Source: Amycolatopsis marina (lineage in GTDB: Bacteria; Actinomycetota; Actinomycetes; Mycobacteriales; Pseudonocardiaceae). From it: a DNA stretch of 64,000 nt. The stretch spans positions 171,803 to 235,802 of the forward strand of contig NZ_FOKG01000012.1 of assembly GCF_900111885.1 (NCBI RefSeq). The letters run 5' to 3'. Under the pieces are notes generated by a model. It ran no database searches. It had not been told where the DNA came from and saw only the letters and a program-made list of their open reading frames with translations. The stretch's first letter is position 1; each line of letters starts with the position of its first letter. Shown one piece after another: positions 25,304 to 33,146 of this stretch. The position numbers were made by a program, and so were the translations under genes.

Positions 25304-26452
25304 ATGCACTCCCCCACTTCGTCGGACACCGACCGATCGGCTGTTGCCGGTATCGATCCGCAGTTTGACCTCGACAACCGGCGAACCACGAGCATCAGCC
25401 CGCTGCTCTCCCCCGCCCTGTTACGCCAGGAACATCCCATGAGCGTGGCGGTCGCTAAAACCGTCGCGCAGGGCCGCGCCGAGACCGTCGACATCCTCGA
25501 AGGCCGCGACGACCGGCTGCTCGTCGTGGTCGGACCGTGCTCGGTGCATGACCCGGCCGCCGCGCTGGACTACGCACGCAGGCTCGCCGAGCACACCGAG
25601 CCGCTGCGCGATCGGCTGCACATCGTGATGCGCGTGTACTTCGAGAAGCCGAGGACCACGCTGGGCTGGAAGGGCCTGATCAACGATCCGGACCTGGACG
25701 GCAGCTTCGCGGTGAACAAGGGGCTGCGGCTGGCGCGGCAGCTGCTGCTGGACATCTCCGCGCTCGGGCTCCCTGTGGGCTGCGAGTTCCTCGACCCAAT
25801 CACCCCGCAGTTCATCGCCGACACCGTGACGTGGGGGTCCATCGGCGCCAGGACCGCGGCAAGTCAGGTGCACCGGCAACTGTGCAGCGCGCTGTCCATG
25901 CCGGTGGGGATCAAGAACTCCACCGAGGGCGACGTCGGCGTCGCGGTGGACGCCACGAAGGCCGCCGCATCCGGCCACGTGTTCGCCGGGATCAACGCCG
26001 ACGGGCTGGCCGCGCTGCTCACCACCTCGGGCAACCCCGACTGCCACGTGATCCTGCGTGGCGGATCGGCCGGCCCGAACTTCGACAGCGGCGCCGTCGC
26101 CGACACCCTGGGCAGGCTGCGGACCGCCGGGCTGCCCGAGCGGGTCATCATCGACGCCAGCCACGGCAACAGCGGCAAGGACCACGTCCGGCAGGCCGCG
26201 GTCGTCGGTGAGCTCGCCGAGCGCATCGGCGCGGGCGAGCGCGGCGTCACCGGACTGATGTTGGAGAGCTTCCTCGCCCAGGGACGCCAGGAGTTGACCC
26301 TCGGCAAGGCGGACGAGCTGCGGTACGGACAGAGCATCACCGACGCCTGCATGGACTGGGCGACCACCGCGGAACTGCTCGACCGCCTCGCCGACGCCGT
26401 GACCCGGCGCCGCTTGGTGGCGGTTGACGCAGGTGATGATCTTGCTCGGTAG
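25304..26452 (+). CDS. 3-deoxy-7-phosphoheptulonate (DAHP) synthase, class I
   Basis: Condenses phosphoenolpyruvate and erythrose 4-phosphate, the committed step to chorismate. At 382 residues it is the AroF/G/H-type class I enzyme: VVVGPCSVHDPAAAL (about 75-89), GARTAASQVHRQLCSALSMP, VGIKNSTEGDVGV and IIDASHGNSGKDH are the class I blocks. Many Actinobacteria use the unrelated class II enzyme, so the genome may carry both. ATG at 25304 has GGAAAGGA upstream. Expression is probably controlled by the leader peptide and hairpins just upstream. Confidence 0.93.
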   Translation: MHSPTSSDTDRSAVAGIDPQFDLDNRRTTSISPLLSPALLRQEHPMSVAVAKTVAQGRAETVDILEGRDDRLLVVVGPCSVHDPAAALDYARRLAEHTEPLRDRLHIVMRVYFEKPRTTLGWKGLINDPDLDGSFAVNKGLRLARQLLLDISALGLPVGCEFLDPITPQFIADTVTWGSIGARTAASQVHRQLCSALSMPVGIKNSTEGDVGVAVDATKAAASGHVFAGINADGLAALLTTSGNPDCHVILRGGSAGPNFDSGAVADTLGRLRTAGLPERVIIDASHGNSGKDHVRQAAVVGELAERIGAGERGVTGLMLESFLAQGRQELTLGKADELRYGQSITDACMDWATTAELLDRLADAVTRRRLVAVDAGDDLAR

Positions 26453-26467
26453 TACTTGCAGACGTAC

Positions 26468-26968
26468 CTAGCTTGCGAAGCCGCGGCTGCGGCGGACGTC
26501 CTCGATCACTCGCCAGCGCTCCAGGTTGTGCCGGGCGTCGGCCAGTGAGTCGTGGGCGTCCTCCGGGGCGGCGGGCAGCTTGGGCTTGCCGACGTCCTCC
26601 CAGCGTTGCCGCAGATCGCGGGTGAACCGCGGCAACTGTCGCGGCAGCGCGGGCATCGGGCCCCACAGCTGGGCCAGCGCGACGTGGTCGTAGGCGGCGA
26701 ACCAGGCCCACAGCTCGATGCCGCCCTGTGGCTTGCCGAAGAACTCGAGCAGGTCCGCCCTGATCTGCTCCCGGCTGCGCCAGGCGCGGTTGGCCGGCGA
26801 GGGCAGCTTCGGCAGCACGTTGTCGCGGACCCACGGGCCGGCCCGTCCCGGATCGAACTCGGTGGAGACGGCGTAGAACTCGCGGCCGTCCGTGTCCACG
26901 ACACCGATCGACACCAGATCGATCGTCACGCCGTCCTCGATGAATTCGGTGTCGTAGAAGAATCGCAC
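26468..26968 (-). CDS. DEDD-type 3'-5' exoribonuclease (Rv2179c-like)
   Basis: A 166-residue single-domain nuclease of the actinobacterial Rv2179c family, an RNase T-like fold that degrades RNA 3' overhangs in the mycobacterial protein. Acidic metal ligands are visible: D6 and E8 in FYDTEFIEDG, an aspartate in WFAAYDHVALAQLWG, and HDSLADARHNLERW with the final DEDDh His/Asp. ATG at 26968. It is convergent with DAHP synthase. In M. tuberculosis the homologue is also next to aroG, so gene order is conserved. Confidence 0.85.
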   Translation of the reverse strand: MRFFYDTEFIEDGVTIDLVSIGVVDTDGREFYAVSTEFDPGRAGPWVRDNVLPKLPSPANRAWRSREQIRADLLEFFGKPQGGIELWAWFAAYDHVALAQLWGPMPALPRQLPRFTRDLRQRWEDVGKPKLPAAPEDAHDSLADARHNLERWRVIEDVRRSRGFAS

Positions 26969-27002
26969 CGGTGCACCTTAGAGGGTGCCGTTTGGGTGTG
27001 GA

Positions 27003-27764
27003 TCAGCCCGCCTTCGACTGCGGCAGCCGGGCGGCCTCATGGGCCGAGGCCTGCGCGGGCACGGCCGCGCTGACACCGGCGGCATCGGCCACCGCGAGCT
27101 CCTTGGCCCGCGCGGCGTAGATGTCGACGTACTCCTGGCCGGAGAGCTCCATCAGGGCGTACATGATCTCGTCGGTGATCGACCGCTCCACGAACCGGTC
27201 ACCGGCGAGACCTTCGTAGCGGGAGAAGTCCAGCGGTTTGCCGAACCGGATCTCCAGCCTGCGCGGCCACCACATCTTCGAGCCGATCGGGTTGACCTTG
27301 TCGGTGCCGATCATCGCGACCGGCACGACAACGCCACCGGACTCGAGTGCGATCCGGGCCACCCCCGTCTTGCCCTTGTACAGGCGCCCGTCCGGCGAGC
27401 GGGTGCCCTCGGGATAGATGCCGAGCAGGTGCCCCTCCCGGACCAGCCGGGTCGCGGTGTCGAGTGCGGCCTGGGCCGCCGAACCACTCGACCGGTCGAT
27501 CGGGAACTGGCCCACGCCGGTGAAGAACCACTTCTTCAGCGTGCCCTTGACACCTTTCTCGGTGAAGTACTCCTGCTTGGCGGGAAATGTCACCTTCCGC
27601 TTCACGTACGCGGGCATGAAGAACGAGTCGGCGACGGCCAGGTGGTTGCTCGCCAGGATGGCGCCGCCGCTGTCCGGGATGTTCTCCGCGCCGACGACCT
27701 TGGTCGGCCAGAACAGCCGTAACAGCGGCCCGAGGAACACGTACTTCATCAGCCGATACAGCAC
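27003..27764 (-). CDS. 1-acylglycerol-3-phosphate O-acyltransferase (PlsC family)
   Basis: Acylates lysophosphatidic acid or a related acceptor at the membrane. The 253-residue protein has the NHxxxxD motif NHLAVAD (H41, D46), the acceptor motif IYPEGTRSPDG (E119), and the hydrophobic N-terminus LMKYVFLGPLLRLFW that associates with the membrane. VPVAMIGTDKV is motif IV. The C-terminal 35 residues are Ala-rich and probably disordered. The M. tuberculosis counterpart by position is Rv2182c. It lies downstream of nothing on its strand and is divergent from the esterase gene across 261 bp. Confidence 0.88.
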   Translation of the reverse strand: MLYRLMKYVFLGPLLRLFWPTKVVGAENIPDSGGAILASNHLAVADSFFMPAYVKRKVTFPAKQEYFTEKGVKGTLKKWFFTGVGQFPIDRSSGSAAQAALDTATRLVREGHLLGIYPEGTRSPDGRLYKGKTGVARIALESGGVVVPVAMIGTDKVNPIGSKMWWPRRLEIRFGKPLDFSRYEGLAGDRFVERSITDEIMYALMELSGQEYVDIYAARAKELAVADAAGVSAAVPAQASAHEAARLPQSKAG

Positions 27765-28025
27765 TGCGACATGCCCTCCTTGACACCGGCACTCCGACCG
27801 GCCGTACCCTGCGCGATCAGCAACGACCCACCCCGAACGTTCACCCTAGGAACCGGGACCGCAACCGCACAACGGCTGACCCCCGGTTGCGCGCTCGCAG
27901 CGACCCATCTCACAGGACGGACGGCTTCCGCACGCCGACGGTACGCGGGGTGCGTAACAGACGACCACCACCCACCCGACCATGTCACCATGGGTGTTGA
28001 CACGTACTAGGGAAGGCAATCGGGC

Positions 28026-28787
28026 ATGGCACTGCTCGCTGGCGCGGAACCGTTCTCCCACACCGGCACGTCCGGCACGGGAATTCTGCTCTGCCATGGA
28101 TTCACCGGCACCCCGGCCAGCATGCGGCCCTGGGGCGAACACCTCGCCGAAGCCGGCTTCAGCGTGCGCGGGCCACGGCTGCCCGGGCACGGGACGACCT
28201 GGCAGGAGATGAACCGGACGCGCTGGACCGACTGGTACGACACCGTACGGAGCGAACTGCTCGATCTCCGCACCAGCTGCGACACCGTGTTCGTCTTCGG
28301 GATGTCGATGGGCGGCACGCTGGCACTGCGGCTCGCGCAGGAGTTCGGGCCGGACATCGCCGGCCTGGCGCTGGTCAATCCTTCGGTGCTGACCCTGCGC
28401 CGCGATGCCAAGCTGCTGCCGCTGCTGTCCGGGGTGCTGGCCTCGGTGCCGGGTGTGGCAGGTGACATCGCCAAGCCGGGGGTCACCGAGCTCGCCTACA
28501 CCAGGGTGCCGGTGCGGGCGGCCGCGAGTCTGAGCCAGCTGTGGCGGCTGACCAGGGCGGACCTGCACAAGGTGACCCAGCCGCTGCTGCTCATGCACTC
28601 GGTCGTCGACCACGTCGTGGAACCGGTCAACTCCCGGGTGATCGCCGAGGGGGTACGCAGCAATCAGCTCGTCGACGTACCCCTGGAGCACAGCTTCCAT
28701 GTCGCCACGCTCGACAACGACGCTCCGCTGGTCTTCGAGCGCAGCGTCGAGTTCATCCACTCCGTCCAGCAGGTGCAAACGACATGA
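28026..28787 (+). CDS. Alpha/beta hydrolase, monoacylglycerol lipase/carboxylesterase type
   Basis: A 253-residue esterase resembling Est30/YvaK carboxylesterases. The oxyanion region is HGFTGTPASM (24-33), the nucleophile S94 in FGMSMGGTLA, the acid D195 in MHSVVDHVV, and the base H225 in EHSFHVAT. There is no signal peptide, so it acts in the cytosol, probably on short- to medium-chain acyl esters or monoglycerides. AGGGAAGG lies upstream of ATG 28026. It overlaps the next gene by four bases (ATGA), implying an operon, and is divergent from the PlsC-type acyltransferase gene, fitting a lipid-turnover neighbourhood. Confidence 0.88.
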   Translation: MALLAGAEPFSHTGTSGTGILLCHGFTGTPASMRPWGEHLAEAGFSVRGPRLPGHGTTWQEMNRTRWTDWYDTVRSELLDLRTSCDTVFVFGMSMGGTLALRLAQEFGPDIAGLALVNPSVLTLRRDAKLLPLLSGVLASVPGVAGDIAKPGVTELAYTRVPVRAAASLSQLWRLTRADLHKVTQPLLLMHSVVDHVVEPVNSRVIAEGVRSNQLVDVPLEHSFHVATLDNDAPLVFERSVEFIHSVQQVQTT

Positions 28788-29299
28788 GCAGAATCGACGG
28801 ACACGAGGGCCCGGAGGACGTGGACGCGGCCTTCGCCAGGATCGCCGCGGACCTGCGTGCCGAGGGCATCGGCACGCAGGAGGCCAGGGAACGGGACCAG
28901 GGAGAACCTGACGCACCCACCCAGGAGGAGCGGCCCCAGGAGCAGACGCGGCCCGCGGAACAGACCTCCACCAGCGGCTGGCGGGACAGCGGCAGCGAGT
29001 GGGACGAGACCCTCTTCGGCCGTGATCCCTCGGCAACCAACCCGGAGGACGACGACGAGCACTTCGTCCCTCCCGAGCCACCGCCGTTGCCACGTCCCCG
29101 CCGCGGCGCTGTGGTGATTCTGCTGTTCTTCGTGCTGTCCCTGCTTCTGCTGATCGCACCGGGGATACTCGGCCTGTCCAGCAGGGTCGGTCTGCCGCTG
29201 GGCATCCTCGGTCTCACCGCGGCGATCGCGCTGCTGCTCCTGCGCGTCAAGCAGGGCCCGCCGGACGGCGCGGACCCGACCACCGGCGCCCAGGTCTGA
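28784..29299 (+). CDS. Membrane protein with acidic cytoplasmic domain
   Basis: A 171-residue protein: about 110 residues of acidic, Glu/Asp/Pro-rich sequence (VDAAFARIAADLRAEGIG near the start), then a proline stretch PPEPPPLPRPRRG. Two transmembrane helices follow (VVILLFFVLSLLLLIAPGIL and LPLGILGLTAAIALLLLRV). The start overlaps the esterase stop (ATGA), so the two are translated together. No family is recognised beyond similar actinobacterial proteins with an N-terminal DVDAAFAxI motif. It may anchor or regulate the co-transcribed esterase. Confidence 0.7.
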   Translation: MSRIDGHEGPEDVDAAFARIAADLRAEGIGTQEARERDQGEPDAPTQEERPQEQTRPAEQTSTSGWRDSGSEWDETLFGRDPSATNPEDDDEHFVPPEPPPLPRPRRGAVVILLFFVLSLLLLIAPGILGLSSRVGLPLGILGLTAAIALLLLRVKQGPPDGADPTTGAQV

Positions 29300-29447
29300 G
29301 TGTTGCCAAAACGCGCGTCACCACGAGTCCTGCGCCCCGCCTCCCGCTCGTGGGCTTCGCCGCGCGCGTTCTTCTGAGGCAGAATTGCCCTGAAGCTCCG
29401 GTTCGCCAACAGGCTTCGACACGCCAGGGGCGGGAGGGGGTGGCGCC

Positions 29448-30581
29448 ATGCGGATCGACTTTCATCCGTCTCGCCGTTCCACGGTCGGCGCCGAGTGGGA
29501 GATCGCCCTCGTCGACCGGCGCACCGGGGAGCTGGCTTCGGTGGCCGAGCGCATTCTCGACGAGCTGCGGCCCGCTGACGCCGACAGCCACCCCAAGATC
29601 AAGCAGGAGTTGCTGCTCAACACCATCGAGGTGATCTCCGGGGTCTGCTCGACCGTTCCCGAGCTGAGCGCGGACCTGGCCGAATCCGTACAGCTGGTGC
29701 GCTCGGTGACCGACCCGCTCGGCGTCGAACTGTTCTCCGCTGGTACACATCCGTTCTCCACCTGGTATCAGCAGAAGGTCACCGACAAGGAGCGGTACGC
29801 CAAGCTGATCGAGCGCACCCAGTGGTGGGGCAGGCAGATGCTGATCTACGGCGTGCACGTTCACGTCGGGGTGGACCACCGGGACAAGGTGCTGCCGATC
29901 CTGGACACGCTGTTGATCTACGCCCCGCATCTGCAGGCGCTGTCGGCGTCGTCGCCGTACTGGGGCGGCGAGGACACCGGGTACGCCTCGAACCGCGCGC
30001 TGATGTTCCAGCAGCTGCCCACCGCCGGACTGCCCTTCCAGTTCCGGCACTGGTCGGAGCTCGAACGATATGTCGACGACATGTTCGTCACCGGCGTCAT
30101 CGACCACTTCTCGGAGATCCGCTGGGACATCCGGCCCGCACCACATTTCGGCACCGTCGAGATGCGGGTCTGCGACGGCGTTCCCACCCTTCAGGAGGTC
30201 TCCTCGATCGCCGCGCTGACCCAGTGCCTCGTGGACGACTTCAGCGCCAGGCTCGACGCGGGTGAGACGCTGCCTTCGCTGCCGCCGTGGCACGTGCAGG
30301 AGAACAAGTGGCGGGCCGCGCGCTATGGGATGGAAGCGATCATCATCCTGGACGCCGCCGGCAACGAACGCCTGGTCACCGAGGATCTCGCGGACGTGCT
30401 GGAGCGGTTGGAACCGGTGGCCAAGCACCTCGAGTGCGTTGCCGAGCTGCGCGGGATCGAGACGATCCTGCAGCACGGCGCGAGCTACCAGCGACAACGG
30501 GCGGCGGCCAGGCAGTGCCACGGCAGTCTCAAGGCCGTGGTGGCCTCGCTGATCACCGAGATGCGCGACGGGCTGGGCTGA
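29448..30581 (+). CDS. GCS2-family carboxylate-amine ligase (YbdK-like)
   Basis: A 377-residue ATP-dependent ligase of the glutamate-cysteine ligase type 2 family. STVGAEWEIALVDRRTGEL at the start carries the metal-binding glutamate; YGVHVHVGVDHRDKVLPIL and FGTVEMRVCDGVPTLQEV are further signatures. E. coli YbdK has weak glutamate-cysteine ligase activity. Actinomycetes make mycothiol instead of glutathione, so the natural substrate here is uncertain. ATG at 29448 follows GGGAGGGGG. It is probably monocistronic and convergent with the Nudix-NYN gene. Confidence 0.85.
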   Translation: MRIDFHPSRRSTVGAEWEIALVDRRTGELASVAERILDELRPADADSHPKIKQELLLNTIEVISGVCSTVPELSADLAESVQLVRSVTDPLGVELFSAGTHPFSTWYQQKVTDKERYAKLIERTQWWGRQMLIYGVHVHVGVDHRDKVLPILDTLLIYAPHLQALSASSPYWGGEDTGYASNRALMFQQLPTAGLPFQFRHWSELERYVDDMFVTGVIDHFSEIRWDIRPAPHFGTVEMRVCDGVPTLQEVSSIAALTQCLVDDFSARLDAGETLPSLPPWHVQENKWRAARYGMEAIIILDAAGNERLVTEDLADVLERLEPVAKHLECVAELRGIETILQHGASYQRQRAAARQCHGSLKAVVASLITEMRDGLG

Positions 30582-30601
30582 GCGTCCGCGGCCCGTCCCG
30601 G

Positions 30602-31483
30602 TCAGCGAACCTGGGAGTCCAGCAGGTGCAGCAGCGTCGAGGGGCCGAGCACGTCGGCGCCCTCGCCGCGCACCCGCTCGCGTAGTTCGCGGTCGGCGGT
30701 CACCACGACAACGTGATCCCGCGGCCGTTGCGTCCGGACCCTGCGTGTTTCGTCGACGATGGCCGTATCGCCGTCTGTTCGCGCGGCCACCACCTCCACG
30801 TCCTCGTGCGGCTCGATCCCGGCGGCACGGCCCTCGACCACCAGCAGCACCCGGGGCCGCCAGCACCAGTCATCGGCATCAGGTACCGGAATGTGGCTGC
30901 CGGGGACATCGATGTGCACCAGCGCACCCAGCCGGTCCCGGAGCCGGACGGCCGCGGCCGCCCTGTCCCGCCACCAGCCGTCCGGCCGCGAGCCGACCAC
31001 GTTCGCGGCATCCACAACCAGCACCAGCCTGCGTTCGAGCTGCGCGCGCAACCTGGGCCATGCCGCGGCGAAGTCGCGGTGCAGGCGCAGCGCGGGAACG
31101 TCGTCCGGCGCGACCCAGCGCAGTTCCGCCGTCTCCCTGCTGACCTCCTTCGGCCGTACCTGCGCGCCCACCGTGGCCAGCACCGTCGTGTAGCGCCACG
31201 TGACGTGCTCCTCGGTGGACGTCGCCGTGACCCGGACGGCAGCGGGGTCGATCGCGGCCTCCTCCTCGGCCTCCCTGGTGGCCGCCTGCGCCGGACTCTC
31301 CCCCGAGCGGATCGCCCCGCCTGGCAGGGCCCAAGTGCCGCCGTGGTGGGTCCACCAGGCGCGCCGCTGCAAAAGCACACCGCGGTCGGGGTCGGACAGC
31401 AGGAGACCGGCCGCCCCGTACAGGCCCCAGTGCCGGTGACCGCACGCGCACCGAACGAATCCATCGCCGTCGCCGAGCAACAT
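30602..31483 (-). CDS. Nudix hydrolase fused to a NYN-like nuclease domain
   Basis: A 293-residue two-domain protein. Residues 1-20 carry a small CACGHRHWG metal-site-like element. The Nudix domain has the box GGAIRSGESPAQAATREAEE then EAAI, intact except Ala for the late Gly. From about residue 153 a PIN/NYN-type domain begins (LVLVVDAANVVGSRPDGWW), with further acidic residues in RTDGDTAIVDETRR and VVVTADRELRERV, matching the four acidic positions of NYN nucleases. It may hydrolyse a modified nucleotide or RNA cap-like end and then cut RNA, but this is inference. Convergent with the GCS2 gene. Confidence 0.82.
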   Translation of the reverse strand: MLLGDGDGFVRCACGHRHWGLYGAAGLLLSDPDRGVLLQRRAWWTHHGGTWALPGGAIRSGESPAQAATREAEEEAAIDPAAVRVTATSTEEHVTWRYTTVLATVGAQVRPKEVSRETAELRWVAPDDVPALRLHRDFAAAWPRLRAQLERRLVLVVDAANVVGSRPDGWWRDRAAAAVRLRDRLGALVHIDVPGSHIPVPDADDWCWRPRVLLVVEGRAAGIEPHEDVEVVAARTDGDTAIVDETRRVRTQRPRDHVVVVTADRELRERVRGEGADVLGPSTLLHLLDSQVR

Positions 31484-31523
31484 GAATCCAGCTTGTCACA
31501 CGCCGGGCCCCCGCCCTTCCGGC

Positions 31524-31709
31524 CGCAGCTGCTCGGTCAGCGCTTGTCCGAGAACTCGGGTCCGCGATCGAATCGCCAGGGCCCTGACTCCCCGGCACGA
31601 TCCGGTTCCTCTGGTTGACGCCCTGCCGCCTCGATAGCGGGACTATGTCGGCCGAGTTCCACAAATCACCTCGACCCCGCAAACCACAGTTCGCAGCTGC
31701 TCGGTCAGC
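31524..31709. repeat. 18-bp direct repeat flanking the intergenic region after glk
   Basis: CGCAGCTGCTCGGTCAGC occurs at 31524-31541 and at 31692-31709, the second copy spanning the glucokinase stop codon. The 150 bases between hold no gene. This may be a duplication or deletion scar. Confidence 0.6.
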
Positions 31710-32664
31710 CGCGCCGCGCCAGCACGTCGCGGTCGCGGGCCAGTGAGGCCGCGCCGACGATGGTCGTCTCGTCCCCGAGCTGCGCCCGGCGGATCCGGGC
31801 GAGCGGGCGGTGCCGCGATCCGGTGACGGCGGCCGCGTAGTGTTCCCGCGCCTCGTCCAGGAACAACGGCGCCGATTCCGACACCCCGCCCGCGATCACC
31901 ACGACCTCCGGGTCGTAGATATCGGCCACCATCGCCAGGCCCTCGCCGAGCCAGCGGGCCAGTTCGGCCATCGCCCGCTGGGCGATCGGGTCACCGTCCC
32001 TGGCCGCGGCGGCCACCCTCCGACCGGTCACCGACCCCGGGTCACCCGCCACCTCACGCGCCAGCACCGTGGAACGGCCGGGATGCTGTGCCAGTAGTTC
32101 GATGGCGGTGGTCGCCAGCGCCGTTCCGCTGCAGTAGCGCTCCCAGCACCCGTCCTTGCCGCACGGGCACGGACGGCCGTGCGGGACCATGCACAGGTGG
32201 CCGAGTTCGGGCGCGACGCCGTGCGCGCCACGGAAAATCGTGCCGTCGAGCATCAGACCCGCGCCGATTCCGGTCCCCAGCGCGATCAGGGTTGCCACGC
32301 GTGCTCCCCGTGCCGCACCGAATCGGTGCTCGCCGACGGTGGCGGCGTTCGCGTCGTGCTCCAACGTGACCGGCAGGCCGACCCGTTTCTCGATTCGGTC
32401 GGCCACCGGAACCGCCCGCCACGCCAGGTGCGGCGCGAACATCACCGTGCGCCGGTCCGTTCCGACGAACCCGGCGACCGCGAGGCCCACCGCCGCGACC
32501 TCGTGCCGGTGCCGCAGCTGCTCGACCACTCCGGCGATCGCGTCCTCCAGCGCCGCCTCGCCGGTGGGCGTCCCCACCCGTGCGGTGTCCAGCAGCGCAC
32601 CCTGCTCGTCCACGACGCCGGCCCGCACGCTGGTGCCTCCGACGTCGACGCCGATCGCGAGCAC
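31705..32664 (-). CDS. glk: ROK family glucokinase
   Basis: Phosphorylates glucose with ATP (or polyphosphate). The 319-residue ROK protein has the phosphate loop IGVDVGGTSVRAGVVD, the catalytic aspartate in LEHDANAATVGEHRFG, and the zinc motif PCPCGKDGCWERYCSG (CxCGxxGCxE) diagnostic of ROK. No N-terminal helix-turn-helix is present, so it is a kinase and not a NagC-type repressor. GTG at 32664 shares one base with the stop codon of the upstream gene (TAGTG), so it is translationally coupled to it. Actinomycete glucokinases of this type also mediate carbon catabolite repression. Confidence 0.88.
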   Translation of the reverse strand: MLAIGVDVGGTSVRAGVVDEQGALLDTARVGTPTGEAALEDAIAGVVEQLRHRHEVAAVGLAVAGFVGTDRRTVMFAPHLAWRAVPVADRIEKRVGLPVTLEHDANAATVGEHRFGAARGARVATLIALGTGIGAGLMLDGTIFRGAHGVAPELGHLCMVPHGRPCPCGKDGCWERYCSGTALATTAIELLAQHPGRSTVLAREVAGDPGSVTGRRVAAAARDGDPIAQRAMAELARWLGEGLAMVADIYDPEVVVIAGGVSESAPLFLDEAREHYAAAVTGSRHRPLARIRRAQLGDETTIVGAASLARDRDVLARRG

Positions 32665-33146
32665 TACCGTTGCCCGTTTCCCTGGCCGGGCTGCCACTGC
32701 GCCCGTCGCCGAACCTCGATCCGCTGCACGCGCGGAGCCGTCGCCGAGCTGGCATCGGCGCGCACGGGATCCTCGGCGCGGACATCCTCCGGTCGTGGCG
32801 CGGGACGGTAGCCCGGCATGTGCACACCCTCCTGCGGCTGCCAGCGATCCGCGAGGACGGCGCGCAGCAACGCGACCAATGCCGCCGCCTGCTCCAGCAA
32901 CCGGGCGGCGAATTCGGGTCGCTCGCCGCGGACCACCGCAACGATCGCACACAGTGGACACCAGTCGCATCCGGGACCGGTGTCGTCCGGTCGCTCGGCG
33001 CCGGCCGTGCCGTGTCCGGCCGCGATCACCCCGTCCAGCCAGGGGGCGGCCCGGTCGACCACCAGCTCGACCAGCAGCCGGATCTCCTCGGCGAGGCTGG
33101 TCACGTCCTGTTCGTCCCAGTGTCCCGCCGCACCGTGCTCCGTCAT
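32664..33146 (-). CDS. Conserved hypothetical protein with CxxC motif
   Basis: A 160-residue protein between the ArsA-like ATPase and glucokinase genes, overlapping both (ATGA upstream, TAGTG downstream). The helical N-terminus (DVTSLAEEIRLLVELVVDRA) is followed by CDWCPLCAIVAVVRGERPEF, a likely metal or redox CxxC site, then a proline/arginine-rich tail. ATG at 33146 has AGGAGG upstream. Similar CxWCP(I/L)C proteins accompany the ArsA-like gene in other actinomycetes, to my recollection. Function unknown. Confidence 0.7.
   Translation of the reverse strand: MTEHGAAGHWDEQDVTSLAEEIRLLVELVVDRAAPWLDGVIAAGHGTAGAERPDDTGPGCDWCPLCAIVAVVRGERPEFAARLLEQAAALVALLRAVLADRWQPQEGVHMPGYRPAPRPEDVRAEDPVRADASSATAPRVQRIEVRRRAQWQPGQGNGQR

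Noticed and set aside
27765..28025. TTGACA close to the esterase start as a promoter
   Set aside because: It lies only about 25 bp before the ATG, with no matching -10 box.
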